A stretch of 64,000 bases of DNA from Neonectria sp. B-13. Taxonomy: Eukaryota; Ascomycota; Sordariomycetes; Hypocreales; Nectriaceae. A program made the translations under genes and the position numbers. Within the stretch, counting starts at the first letter, position 1. Each line of letters begins with the position of its first letter. Below the pieces are notes generated by a model that had not been told where the DNA came from, searched no databases, and saw only the letters and a list, made by a program, of their open reading frames with translations. The stretch is taken from assembly GCA_002682825.1 (NCBI GenBank), contig NOKP01000004.1, positions 141,711 to 205,710 of the forward strand, given 5' to 3'. Below are positions 11,633 through 22,544 of the stretch, piece after piece.

Positions 11633-12018
11633 AACATTTCCAGCTACAATATGTAGTCCATTAGAATATATAGATAAAACGAATTATATGAAATTAGCCG
11701 CCAACTGCTATTCATGTCATACTATATCCCACAGAGCTCAGTCGAGCCATGCATTTCAAGTTGGATGTGTCATAGGGTCCCCAACTCAAATGGCTATCAA
11801 ACAAACACTGGACGGTTTGCGGTCAAAGGTTTATAGTTTGGGTTTTGACGCGGGGAAATCAGCAAACACTTGACATCTCATTCATCGACAATTTGAAGTT
11901 GGCAGCAAACATTTCATATTGTCATGTTTCTATTCAGTGCATTTGCTAGTGGAGGCTTACTGGAAACCAGTGTCTATCAACCATGGCACTAACACAGGCA
12001 GTCATCATCCGTCAACCA
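11633..12018. other. Short convergent intergenic region
   Basis: 386 bp between the stop codons of two genes read toward each other. It should hold both 3' untranslated ends. Nothing else is seen. Confidence 0.4.
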
Positions 12019-13476
12019 TCATGAGGCTTCATCAAACACCAGTTGATGATGCTCCGTTAGCCTCTCGCAAAGCTTTTCTCTATCTTTCCATTCGGCAATG
12101 CTATCGGCAAGTTCGCAGCCAGTCTGGACCAGCAAGTCCCAGAGAGTGTCCTCCACATCGAATCCAAAGAGTTTGTCCAAGTCAGGCTTTGGTCCAAGGA
12201 GCCTCAGTCTGGATTTACCATCAACCGCAATCAGATCCCCCTCGTCCACTAGGTGGCCGGCGTTCATTTTCGGTGTGTTGCAGTGAAGAAACGCAGGGCG
12301 GATCGTGCTTTCGGGGTTTTCTTGACCCTGAGACGCGTCATCCAAAGGGAGGTGCTGGACCATCGCTGTCCCTTTGTGCCTCTCGCCATCATGCCTGCCA
12401 AGACTCTGCACAGGGGTCTTGACCCTGTAGTACGTCGCATTCAAGGCCACTGCAGCTGCCATGAACGTCTCTTTGTCGCCCTGTCCGAGTGCTCCCTGGC
12501 TCAGAAGTGTGTAGTAGTATTCTGGCCCATAGACGTTGTAGTAAGTCGCCAAGAGAAGCGTTGCAAGGTGTGTTCCCTTGTTGATAACAAGCTGCCCGGA
12601 TTCGCTGGATGCTGGCGGCAGATCCTCTGGGAAGTGGGACAACCCAGCGATATCCCAGAATCGGGGCGACTCCGTTGCAGCCCAAAAGTCGGGCCAAGTG
12701 ACGAGGCCGCGGGAAATATACGGCTCCGTCTCGAATATGGTGGTGTTCGGGTCAACCAGAGGGATGCTATCGCTGTCAAGCAGCAGAACCTCGGCGAACG
12801 AGGACAGCAACAACGAGACGGCCTTGAGCTGGTAATGGTCGATTTCCAGACCCTTCGGGCCATGGGCGAGAAAGTCCGCAAGCACGACGCATTTCGCGTT
12901 CAGCTTTGGCAAGTATCCCTCACATATGTCTTTCTCATACTCGCTCTGGTCGGGCACGAAAACCTCGACAGGTAGCTCGCTGCCAGTCCGTCTCAACATG
13001 TGTATGCTAATGACGGCAGGACCAAAATACTCCCCTCCACCGACCATGACAGCGCCTCGGCCTTGGAAGGTCTTGTTGATGTCATTGGTCTTCAATGCCT
13101 CAAGCTCCTTTACAAACCGCCCATGCGACAACCGGAGAAGCTCAAAGTCTTCGTCGGAGACATGAATGAGGTCGCGGTACGGTTGGCGGGGCTCATTCGG
13201 CTTGGACGGCGAAACTGTCCTTGCCGTGCCGTCGGTTGTCACTGAAGATTTCGTGTCCGGCCGGTTATCATGTATTATCTGGCTCCATTCCTGCCAGAAG
13301 GCACTGATTGTACCAGGCGATTGGGTTTGTAGTTCAGACTGCTCAACGTCTGGGGAGCTTGGCAATGGGAGCTTGACACCCCAACTACTCAGGCCCGAGT
13401 CGTTTGATCGATAGAGATATAACAAAAGAACAGCAACGGAGACGAAAAAGGCCAGCCATCGCAGAGTTAGTCGCAT
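12019..13476 (-). CDS. GT71-type alpha-mannosyltransferase (MNN2/MNN5-like)
   Basis: Golgi type II membrane glycosyltransferase that adds mannose to protein N- or O-glycans. Single exon, 485 residues. The short cytosolic tail MRLTLRW precedes one signal anchor (about residues 8-22, FFVSVAVLLLYLY), then a Ser/Pro-rich stem to about residue 100. The catalytic domain follows with GRGAVMVGGGEYFGPA and the metal-binding DSD in LLLDSDSIPL (residues 234-236). Later blocks TWPDFWAATESPRFW, SSESGQLVINK and QGDKETF match the Mannosyl_trans3 family (GT71). Length and domain order fit fungal MNN2 homologues. Alpha-1,2 linkage is inferred from family; alpha-1,3 (MNN1-like) cannot be excluded by eye. Confidence 0.88.
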   Translation of the reverse strand: MRLTLRWLAFFVSVAVLLLYLYRSNDSGLSSWGVKLPLPSSPDVEQSELQTQSPGTISAFWQEWSQIIHDNRPDTKSSVTTDGTARTVSPSKPNEPRQPYRDLIHVSDEDFELLRLSHGRFVKELEALKTNDINKTFQGRGAVMVGGGEYFGPAVISIHMLRRTGSELPVEVFVPDQSEYEKDICEGYLPKLNAKCVVLADFLAHGPKGLEIDHYQLKAVSLLLSSFAEVLLLDSDSIPLVDPNTTIFETEPYISRGLVTWPDFWAATESPRFWDIAGLSHFPEDLPPASSESGQLVINKGTHLATLLLATYYNVYGPEYYYTLLSQGALGQGDKETFMAAAVALNATYYRVKTPVQSLGRHDGERHKGTAMVQHLPLDDASQGQENPESTIRPAFLHCNTPKMNAGHLVDEGDLIAVDGKSRLRLLGPKPDLDKLFGFDVEDTLWDLLVQTGCELADSIAEWKDREKLCERLTEHHQLVFDEAS

Positions 13477-14422
13477 GGTGCGAGATTACGGCATCGCTTT
13501 CAGACTATCGCATTGAGAACAGTTGGAGAGAAGCCAGATCGCTGACTGCGAGGATGGCCTCGTCCGTTTAGTCAGCTCCACACGCGTCCATTGCCTGAAT
13601 CAGTTAGCGGCATAATTTCGCGCGTTCTGAAATGTCAGATATTGCTGTATGCGCAAGGGTGGATATACCTATAGGCGCCTAAATTGTTTTAATGAGGTAC
13701 CCTTCACAAAAGCTCCACCAACGAACTGCTGCAGGGTACTAGAAGCAGCCATTTCTTCTTAATGAAGTGGTGCTGGTAGAGCTCAGAAAACAGCCAGCCG
13801 AGTGGTTAACAGCCTGAGCTTAAATATTCCTTACAAGAGATAATCTCTATCATGAGATGGGTGCGGCCAGCGAGAAGGGTGGATCTGGCCTTGATGTACC
13901 ATCTCGTGATTCTAATCCGAGACACTCTGAATCCTCGTTCTTATTGGAAATTTAATTCATGTTTGTACTTTAACACCCACTCTGGAATGCTATTGCTGAG
14001 CGTGGAGATGAAGATCATTTACTCGGCCAATACAGCCGCGTTCAGGCTTTCCCTGAACCTCAAGAACATCCCAGAGTTTAAACCCACTCGCATTTATCTT
14101 CCGCCATTGTGTAAGCCGCCGCCGCCGGCCCCAGCTATCAGACCCGGGACCGGCTCCCGGTCGTCGGGCGCGGGGTATCAAGGAAATTCTAGTTCCAAAT
14201 TATGGCGCCTATAGCGTCTTCGCGCCAAGACTAAGTTACACTCTAACCTTCAACTTCAAGGCCCACCAAATGTACGTAATGGAGTCATGAGATATCGCCG
14301 CCGCTCGCCGCCGGGCGGAATGATTTTGCCGTTTTGTAGGTTAAGAAGGCTCAGGCCGCACCACTTTGCGTCTTCTGCTACATCTACCCTCAAGAATCTA
14401 TCTCTTTGTCGAAACCAGCAAA
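13477..14422. other. Divergent intergenic region with a GC-rich block
   Basis: 946 bp between the GT71 and Hri1 start codons. The left part is AT-rich; 14116-14170 and 14290-14320 are GC-rich with CCGCCG runs and short self-complementary CCCGGGACC/GGCTCCCGG-like pairs. A short tRNA A-box look-alike near 13797 lacks the rest of a tRNA. No gene supported. Confidence 0.35.
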
Positions 14423-15120
14423 ATGAAGGGACAAGCTGTTGAACGCATTAGCATCCGCTGGTTGCCCGACCAGGCGTTTGAGGATACCAGAACGGTTGCC
14501 ATCAACGTCGGCGGCTACTTTATTGACTTGCGCACAACGAAAGAAGACCCGTCGATCCAATGGAGTCACGCTGGCGAGCTCACAATTCTCAAGGAGGAAC
14601 CATGTGAGCTTTTCCTCGGCTACGAACCAATACATGACTAATAATGTATCCAGTTACTTGTCGATGGACCCATATCATCGATTCACTCGGGTTTACTGAT
14701 CCAGATGAGGCGTCCTTCACCAAGTTGCCGAATGGTGACGAACTTGAGGTTGGGGAGACTAAATGTCCCCATAAAAATGACGCCATGACTCCATACGAAG
14801 AAGTTTGGCGAGACGTTACCACACACGACAAGCCAGAAGAGCCCTCGTGGATCCTACGAAGTAGTGAGGGCAACACCTTCATTGGAAGGGTCGGAAACAT
14901 CTACCAAGCCAACACTAAGAATGCCAATGGCTTTGCCGCGAGAAGAGAAGATTTTCAAGGCGCGGACTGGAACATCTCATTCGACAGTGGCAACACCGGC
15001 GCCATTCCAAGAGTTTCCGCGGTCTTGAAAGAACTCAAACAAAAGCCCAAGTGGTCGACTGGCGAGAAGGTTACCATCGAGGGTCAGGAGTTCTCGATCA
15101 TCGCTCTAGAAGAGAACTAA
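14423..15120 (+). CDS. HRI1: Hri1 family protein
   Basis: Small soluble protein of the Hri1 family, conserved in fungi; the yeast member binds the translocon subunit Sec72 and casein kinase Hrr25, but its biochemical role is unknown. Two exons, 14423-14603 and 14654-15120, separated by a 50-bp intron with a CTAATAATG-like branch region, give 215 residues. Motifs supporting the family are RISIRWLPDQAF near the N-terminus, NVGGYFIDLR, IQWSHAGEL and, created by the splice, FTCRWTHIIDS. The C-terminal half has the repeated ligand-barrel-like strands ending in WNISFDSG and GEKVTIEGQEF. Start chosen at MKGQAVE since it leads straight into the first strand. Likely a housekeeping gene. Confidence 0.85.
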
Positions 15121-16492
15121 AAGGGCACTGGCCGTTCACAGTGGGCATACCTAGTGTGCGACCGTTTTATGGCAATACCTATTAGCAAAAGTGGCAATAA
15201 AAGGCATGGGTCAATTAAACACTCCCGGCCCACCGCAGATGTCACAAGTCATTTTGAATATGTTGATGAACGAATATCGAAGACCGAGAAGAACTACTCA
15301 TTGATGCATATATCAGCGCTCGCGACCCGCCTTCACTGAGCTAGACTTGGTAACAAGTTGACATCGATATCGCCACACTCATTACAGCTCTCGGAACCAA
15401 GGCTAATATTTCACAGAGAGAGTACACGCTCTAGGTGGGCTAATTGGGATTCAGCCAGGTCCAATAACATGCCATTGATCAACGATGCCGCATTCGCATA
15501 GTCCCGAACCGATAGTCTGAAGTGTTGAGTGACTGAATTCTCAAGAAATCTTGAAATAAATACAGGTATTCCATTGCTATTCAGCTTGGAAATATCTGGC
15601 TGAAGATAAACTTGTTATCCCATTGCTCGGATGCATCTTCAAGCGCTAAGACGCTTCTCAAGACTATTGATATTCCGGTTGCAATTGTGTCATTTACACC
15701 TAGGCTCAGTCATTTTCTATCCAGCTGGCGGCGCCTCGCATCGTTCGGGCGAACGCGATGATCAATAGTAGCTCTAACGGTCCCGGAACGTATTCTGCAA
15801 TTCTCCCTCGGTTTCTTATACAAATCCTTAGAATGAATACACGACATAGGGCTATTTAATGTGGAATTCTCTGAAGATTTTAGAATCGTGAATTCGTTGC
15901 CTGTAAGGCCACTACGAGAATTTACTATCTGACAACAAACCTTGAAAGAAAGATAAAACTGAGGTCATGTATTGATCATTTGTACCAAGAAGCCTAGTAT
16001 AAGTACTAAGTAATACTTCGAAGTTAAGTGTTGAGCAACAGCCTTCCGCTCCATTTTCTTTCCTACACAATATAAGCAGTCAAAGCTCGACAAAGAGTCA
16101 AGGACCAAAGCGCAATCAACAAAGAGTCGAAGGAAAAGGCGGTCAGACAGTAGTTGACCAAGAACAGATGGTGCTCACAATTCAATTGGTCCCGGATTTA
16201 TAATCCTCTGGAGGGTTGAATCCGCATAATGTTCGGCCAGCCCCGCTGTGAGATTCTAGACTGCGAATAGCCTACCTGCCTGTGGGTTCTCTTACCAAGG
16301 CTCAGACTTTATAGATGACAAATGCATGTATGGGTTGTAAATTCGTGTCATCCGTATCTAGATGACAAATACAAATATCGACTCTGCTTTCGGATGACAA
16401 ATGCCTGAACCTTTGTCTTTAGGGCATTTATATCAACGAAAGGAAGCTATTCCAGAGTCCAAACAGTACCTCACAGCGCTGTACCCAATTCG
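15121..16492. other. Long intergenic region
   Basis: 1372 bp without a supportable gene. Moderately AT-rich, with CATTGATCAA and similar short repeats but no long duplicated block. The last 180 bp contain the GATGACAAAT motif cluster listed separately. Confidence 0.4.
16314..16402 (+). promoter_or_regulatory. Cluster of GATGACAAAT motifs
   Basis: GATGACAAAT occurs three times, at 16314-16323, 16361-16370 and 16393-16402, and its core appears inverted as TGTCATC at 16346-16352. All lie 90-180 bp before the start of the alpha/beta hydrolase gene. The density suggests a transcription-factor binding array; the factor is unknown (the TGAC core would suit a homeodomain or bZIP half site). Confidence 0.45.
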
Positions 16493-17500
16493 ATGGCACC
16501 CATTACGAAGTATTTCACTCCAGGCCCGGGCCTCAATGCCGGCCCACCATCCGATAACGAATCGCTCACCCTTGCTTATCAAACCTATGGCGCTCCTGAC
16601 AATCCTGCCGTTCTTATTCCAACATGTTTCAGCGGAAAAATGAGCAGTACCTTATCGTTTCTTTACGGAAGTGAAGAGTCTATTCTGAAGGATTATTTCG
16701 TTGTCGTCTGTGGTCTACTTGGCGGCAGTGAGTCGTCTTCCCCGTCGAATGCTCCGGAAACTCTCCGAGGCAACAAATTTCCCGAGATTTCTTACGAAGA
16801 CAACATCCGACTTCAGTATGCACTATGCCGTGCTCTGGGAATAGATCAGCTGGCTGCCTACATTGGCTTTTCGATGGCTGGACAGCAAGGCTACTACATG
16901 GCGACAATGTATCCGGACTTTACAAAACGACTGGTGGTGCTGGCAAGCGCTTCCCGAACCAGCTGGCATAACAAGGCGTTCCTAGAGGGTCCCAAGGCCG
17001 CACTTGAAAGCAGTATTGACTGGCACGACGGAAGATATACGGAACCTGCATCTTCTGGAACTCGGGCGTTTGCGCGGGTGTATTCGACGTGGGCACTCAG
17101 TTCAGCGTGGTTCCGCCAGGAACAATGGAAGAGACTGGGATGCGCCTCGGTAGAGGAATATCTGACCAAATTCTGGGACAAAGCAATGGGATCTTGGGAT
17201 GCGCACGACTTAATGTGTATGATGCAGTGCTGGCGACTTGGGGACATTTCAGACCATGGTCCGGTGAAAGGCGACCTTTCTGCTGCATTGGCAAGCATCA
17301 AATCGAAGGTCTTGCTGATGCCGAGCCAGACGGACTTGTATTTCCCAACCGAGGATAGTTTTGAGGAACTCAAACATCTCAAATCTGGAGAGGTCAAGGT
17401 CATTGAGAGTGCATGGGGGCATCTTGCCGGAGGTGAATGGGGTCCACAAGAGGACCAGGAGTTCATTGAGAAAGAAATCAAGAGGTTTCTATCTGATTGA
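16493..17500 (+). CDS. Alpha/beta hydrolase, homoserine O-acetyltransferase-like
   Basis: Single-exon, 335-residue alpha/beta-hydrolase-fold protein resembling the MetX/homoserine acetyltransferase family. The nucleophile elbow is GFSMAG (Ser at residue 127), the acid is in MPSQTDLYFPTED and the histidine in SAWGHLAGGEWGP. Between strands are YEDNIRLQYALCRALGID and LIPTCFSGKMSS, the latter resembling the oxyanion region of the family. It is shorter than true Met2 proteins (about 480 residues) and the elbow reads FSMAG rather than GSMGG, so a role as hydrolase or as acyltransferase on another alcohol is as likely as methionine synthesis. No signal peptide, so probably cytosolic. The start is the Met of MAPITKYFTPG. 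Confidence 0.85.
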   Translation: MAPITKYFTPGPGLNAGPPSDNESLTLAYQTYGAPDNPAVLIPTCFSGKMSSTLSFLYGSEESILKDYFVVVCGLLGGSESSSPSNAPETLRGNKFPEISYEDNIRLQYALCRALGIDQLAAYIGFSMAGQQGYYMATMYPDFTKRLVVLASASRTSWHNKAFLEGPKAALESSIDWHDGRYTEPASSGTRAFARVYSTWALSSAWFRQEQWKRLGCASVEEYLTKFWDKAMGSWDAHDLMCMMQCWRLGDISDHGPVKGDLSAALASIKSKVLLMPSQTDLYFPTEDSFEELKHLKSGEVKVIESAWGHLAGGEWGPQEDQEFIEKEIKRFLSD

Positions 17501-18342
17501 AGATGCGGGGGCGAAAGGCTCACTAGAGAACTAGTGGAGTTGCCGTGACTCTTAAGTCCAATCTGATGCCCAAACAGCCTGTTACCGTCGTCATTGTGCA
17601 ACGTAACAATTGACACCATACAACGATCCAGCAGGCCTAGCTCGTACAGGTCTCAGCGACTAATACCTGCACGAAGGATCGCTGGCAACACATGTTCGCG
17701 AACCGTCGGAAAACACATGTTACCGACTCGTGGAGTCACTCAAAATCCGACGAAGCAGATAAGCCGTATTAGACATATTAACGCCACGACGCCACTGATT
17801 AATAAAAGCTGCTGTAACACGATTGGCAATATCCGTTCTATTGCCATATGACCTCGGCTCACATCTCTTCTTTGAGTGCGTCTTAATCCCTCTGCTCCAT
17901 ATTTATTACTTAATGACTCGTACGAAGCCCGGGTGGGATTTCTCGGGTCCTTCGGCAGGTGGGGCCATTTACTGAATGTGGTGATATTCTGGAAAATCTG
18001 CAGGAGATTCGAGATGGCCTGACCGAGCCATTGGCCAACTCAGATCCAGTTTTCGTGCACGGTGAAGTTGTAGCACCCTGCTGTGTAGCATTTCGGCCCG
18101 GATGAACGAGGCTCTTCAAAAGGTCCTTGATAACACTGATGGAGCTTCCAACTTGGGGAGACGTCTTGCCGTCGACCCGTTTAATGGAGTGGTGCGACTC
18201 CAGCTGATGGAGAAAGAACCAGATGCAGCAGCTGCAAAGAAGCCATCGGGACAAGCCACGCTTCTGACAAGCGGAGTCAATCACATATAACTTTGCGCTT
18301 TCCTTTCCCCGTGTCTGGTGTTCGAATAGACTTAAGCTTAAC
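17501..18342. other. Intergenic region before the peptide transporter
   Basis: 842 bp. A long open frame on the minus strand (to 17910) overlaps the transporter's first exon and shows no family likeness, so I take it as chance. No repeat or RNA gene seen. Confidence 0.35.
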
Positions 18343-20337
18343 GTGAATATGACGTCCATCCAGGAGAAAGACACCGAAAAGTATGTCAGAAACCATCTAG
18401 GCGTGGGAAACTGCTTGCTGACCCGCTGTAGACGCCCTGAGGGTGTTGACCAGCCCACCCTCAAACAAGAGACCGACGTTGCCCGTAGCGACATTATCCA
18501 GTATGGCTCGGATGAGAAAGACGTCGCGGCGGCAAACGCGGGGATAGAGTCTGCCCCGAGCCCAGACGGAGAGGAGCCCAACGAATACGAGAAGCAAACG
18601 TTGCTTCGTGTCGGCGAGAACTTGCCCGCGTCAGCTTACCTCATCGCTGTCGTCGAGCTCACAGAGCGGTTTACCTATTATGGGTACGGCTTATGGTTGC
18701 ATTATTTCGTACCTTTTGCTCACATTTATCCAGATCACAAGGCATCTTTATGAACTACATCAGCCACAGTAAAAATGGTTCCGACGGTGCGAAGGGACTC
18801 GGGATGGGACACCAGGCCGCCACCGGTCTGAACCTGTTCTTCCAGTGGTTCTGCTACGGTACGTAACGTATCCAAACCAAAGAGCAAAACTAACTTCCCT
18901 CTACAGTCACGCCTATCCTTGGAGCCATCATTGCAGATCAGTATCTTGGAAAATACAAGACTATTCTTGTCTTCTGCGGCTTTTACTGGGTTGGCCTGGT
19001 TATTCTCTGGACCACCTCTCTACCAGCCGCAATGGATCACGGCGCCGGGATGCCTGGATACATCATTGCCATCATCGTCATTGGATTGGGGACGGGCGGT
19101 ATCAAGTCCAACATCGCACCCCTCATCGCCGACCAGTATCAACGCCGCCGAATGGCCATCAAGACGCAGAAGAACGGCGATCGCGTCATCATTGATCCCG
19201 CCATCACGTACCAGCGAATCTACATGATCTTTTACTGGTGTATCAACGTCGGTGCGCTTTCCCTCATGGCAACACCCTTTATGGAAAAGTACGAGGGCTT
19301 CTGGACCGCCTACTTGATGTGCTTCGTCATGTTCAATGTCGGCATCCTCACCCTCGTCGCCCGCCGCAAGACTTACGTGGATCGCCCGCCGCAAGGATCT
19401 GTCATTACCGATGCTTTCAAGGCACTCGGATTAATGATTGCAGCACGCAACATGGATGCAGCAAAGCCCTCGTGGCGTGCGGCCAACGGCAAGACCAAGG
19501 TGGTTCCCTGGAATGACCACTTTATTGATGAACTCAAGCGTGCTCTCCGAGCTTGCAAGGTCTTTATCTTCTGTAAGTTTCGGTACATTCGAACTCAATG
19601 CTCAGGTACAACTAACACCTCATTCCTTTCTAGACCCCATCTTCTGGGTCTGCTACGGTCAATTCTCGACCAATTTCGTGACACAAGCCAGTCAGATGCA
19701 AGGCCATGGCATGCCCAACGACTTCATGCAAAACTTTGACCCTGTTTCCATTCTGATATTCACACCCATCCTCGAAACCTGTGTCTACCCCCTCCTCCGC
19801 AAAGCAGGTATTGAACTTCGTCCTATCATGCGAATCACCATCGGATTCTGGCTGGCAGCCATTTGCCTGGCCTACGCAGCAATTGTTCAGCACCTCATCT
19901 ACAAAGCTGGACCTTGCTATGATGCACCCGGTGCCTGTCCTGCTGGTATGGATGGAGAAACCTCGCTCCCCAACAACGTGCATATTGCTGTTCAGGCCCC
20001 TGCCTACATTTTTATTGGTCTCTCAGAGATCTTCATCTCCGTCACCGGTCTTGAATACGCCTACACGAAAGCGCCGCCAACCATGAAGTCGTTTGTCCAG
20101 AGTATCTATCTCTTCACCAATGCCTTTGGCTCCGCCATCTCCGAGGCTCTTGTTTCTGTCGCAGTGGACCCCAAGTTTACGTGGATGTATACTGGCGTGG
20201 CCTGCTCTTCGGCCGTTACAGGTTGTATTTTCTGGTACATCTTCCACCACTACGATGACGACGAGGAAAAGATGTACGATCTTGACCGTGACCAGCCGGT
20301 TCTTACCGATGAATATGCAAAGAAGTTGGAGGATTAG
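18343..20337 (+). CDS. PTR2: POT/PTR2-type oligopeptide transporter
   Basis: Proton-coupled di/tripeptide importer of the plasma membrane. Exons are 18343-18683, 18734-18858, 18907-19572 and 19634-20337 (611 residues). Splicing rebuilds the family signatures: ELTERFTYYGSQGIFMNYI at TM1 (joined across intron 1), VTPILGAIIADQYLGKYK across intron 2, then GLGTGGIKSNIAPLIADQY, and FYPIFWVCYGQFSTNFVTQA across intron 3. The C-terminal half holds SEIFISVTGLEYAYTKAP and MKSFVQSIYLFTNAFG, both diagnostic. The N-terminal 90 residues are hydrophilic and variable. Two in-frame Met codons, 18343 and 18349, are equally possible starts. No linked partner genes. Confidence 0.94.
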
Positions 20338-21361
20338 GAAGCGACTGATTTACATAGGCTTGAACGTGTTGTATTAATTATTCTCATCATCGTTATTGTA
20401 CTGTGAGAAGATGGTTGTGTCAACCCGTATTGACCAGGTGGTCGTTTCCACTTGCTGGATTGACATTCAATCGAATGGCCGGCCACACGAGCAAAAGAAA
20501 GAAACAATGTAACTAGAATTAACGTAAACAAACGCGTCACGCAGTTTCTTTCGATCTCTGCGAGTGCCAGGAATACCCCAATCAACTCTAGGGTGGCGTA
20601 GGGAGGAATGTCTGGTATGAAGATGCTAACCGCTACGCTTACAGGGAACTCGAGTCGCATGTTGGTGGCTAAACGCCCAGCGCTCACTGCCCGTCGGAAG
20701 AATGGGGCATATCTGAGGAAATATGCCGGATGCAAGGTCAAGACGATTGTATTTAATGTTGCATGTTGCGATTGAGAATATCCTGGGGCTCATTGGGATC
20801 ATCATGCCTACTACCTAGGCCTAGACCGCTGTAAAAGGGGGTGGAGAGGCGGGATGTCCTTCGCACGGTATGCAGCCCTTAATTTTATGCAGATTTGCAC
20901 AGGGCTGGTTGGTACACCAACAGTTGCATACGACACACTGGCAACCAACAACACAGGTTCAATCCCTTTCACTTGATGCAATGCAGATAGTGAGTGATCG
21001 CCATGTACTGGCCCTTTAATTGTAATTACAAGCATTATCTAGAGTAAAGTGGATAAGAAACCCCTTAGATAAACTGACATTGCGTCATGAACACGGGCTT
21101 CAGTAGGCAGTACAGCACAGCACACGCCATTCTGAGCCGCCAACGCCGCAAATGCCGCCACTCCCCCTGTCCCTCACCAAGTCCCGAAGCTCCACATGAT
21201 GTGACACACCGTGGCTGCTTCGTGGTGGAGACATCACACCCAACAAACTTGACGCCCCCTATTTGGGTGGCTGTTTACCTCGGGGGATGTCTTGTTGTGG
21301 AGAATTGTACGCGCGGTGTCCTCGTTTGCGACGCCAACAAAAGTAAACTTGCAAAGGTTGT
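20338..21361. other. Convergent intergenic region
   Basis: 1024 bp between the stops of the peptide transporter and the small surface protein. No gene supported. CCTAGG near 20816 is a short palindrome and nothing more is seen. Confidence 0.35.
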
Positions 21362-21930
21362 TTACATGTTGGCAAAGATGGCAGCGCCACCCATGAGGGC
21401 GCCCATGGCAACTGCAGCAGTGGGCATGGAACCAGCACCGTCGCTAGTGGATGTGCTCTCGGCGGCGTCAGAAGCAGTGCCACTGGCAGAATCCGAGGCA
21501 GCGTCCGAAGCAGTATCCTCAGCAGAGTCGCTGGCCGACTCGGAAGCAGACTCGGTGGTGCCGGCTTTGCTGGTGACGGTCGTGTTGGACGCGGCACCCG
21601 AGGCCGAGGCCGACTCCGTGGCGACGACAGTGTCGTCGCTCGAGGCGGCAGCGAGGCGCGACGAGACAGCGGCGTTGATGGTGCTCGCGACGCTGGAAAT
21701 ACGGGCAGCCTCGCTGCTGAAGGCGGCGTTCGCGGAGTCGGCAGCAGACGATTGCGCGGCGAGGGCGGAGGTGTCAGCAGTGGCGGTGACGATCTCAACG
21801 GTGGTAGCCTGTAAAAGTCACTCGTTAGTCCGTCATTTGTGCATCGTGAATGACCGCTGGGCTCGTGGGGAGGACGTACCTGCGCCAGAGCGGCAAGGAC
21901 AGCGGCGAGGGTGACAGCGGAGAACTTCAT
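21362..21930 (-). CDS. Small secreted Ser/Ala-rich protein, putative GPI-anchored
   Basis: Two exons, 21930-21880 and 21808-21362, spliced over a 71-bp intron, give 165 residues. MKFSAVTLAAVLAALAQ is a clear signal peptide and makes up exon 1 exactly. The mature part is almost only Ala, Ser, Thr, Asp and Glu (ASESASDSAEDTASDAAS-like), with one NTT glycosylation site, and ends in a hydrophobic tail, VAMGALMGGAAIFANM, after a small-residue DGAGS site. That is the layout of a GPI-anchored cell-wall protein. No enzyme domain. The opposite strand and another frame are also open over much of the length because of the GC-rich repetitive composition. This reading is preferred because it alone has a signal, consensus splice sites and a sensible tail. 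Confidence 0.78.
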
Positions 21931-22544
21931 GTTGAATGCTGGTGTGTTAATTAAGAAGTATTAATTGAATGTGCTTTGGTGGCCGGTATAAACGAAAGAC
22001 GTCGGAACAAGCACGAGAAGATGAAAGCAGAGCTCAAGTTAACAGACGAGGAATGAAAAGGTTCGGACGCAGCAGGTTTGGGCATTTATATCAACCCAAG
22101 CCATTGTCATCTTGCACATGATTGACATGCGCTTACGTTCCTGGGTGTTCCCATGGCGCATCCTCCCTGCCTTGGTTTTCCCTTAATTGGCCAACATCCA
22201 TGGGGACGACCGCTAGTTGCTAGTTGCACGGGGAACAATTGGAGGTGGACCGGCCGGGGGTTTCTAATATTAGACACCCCTCTTTGTCAATACGAGAATG
22301 TGGAATGCACCTTGTGGACAGTTACACAATGCTTGCGTATAATATTAAAGCCACCATACGAAGTACCCACATGATATCATTGTAGCCGTTATCACGCCAG
22401 GAGATGGGCTGTAACTCAAACTCACCGAGTCATTGATTGTATGCGCGGTACCCGAACTTGGCGACAACCGTTGGCTGCACACTGTGGGATTGACTAAGCT
22501 GCCACTCTTGGTGTTCATTGGCCTTTCTGACTGTATCAACCAAC
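21931..22544. other. Intergenic region
   Basis: 614 bp holding the promoter of the small surface protein and the 3' end of the MFS gene. Frames at 22345-22540 on the minus strand are downstream of the MFS stop codon and are not coding. Confidence 0.35.

Noticed and set aside
13795..13825. tRNA A-box look-alike (AGCCGAGTGGTTAAC)
   Set aside because: No B box, acceptor stem or anticodon arm could be folded around it.
17910..18581. 223-codon minus-strand frame
   Set aside because: Overlaps the first exon and promoter of the peptide transporter and shows no domain.
21087..21914. Long plus-strand frame (275 codons) across the surface-protein gene
   Set aside because: It is the antisense of a GC-rich repetitive coding sequence and has no signal or family likeness; the minus-strand model has signal, splice sites and tail.
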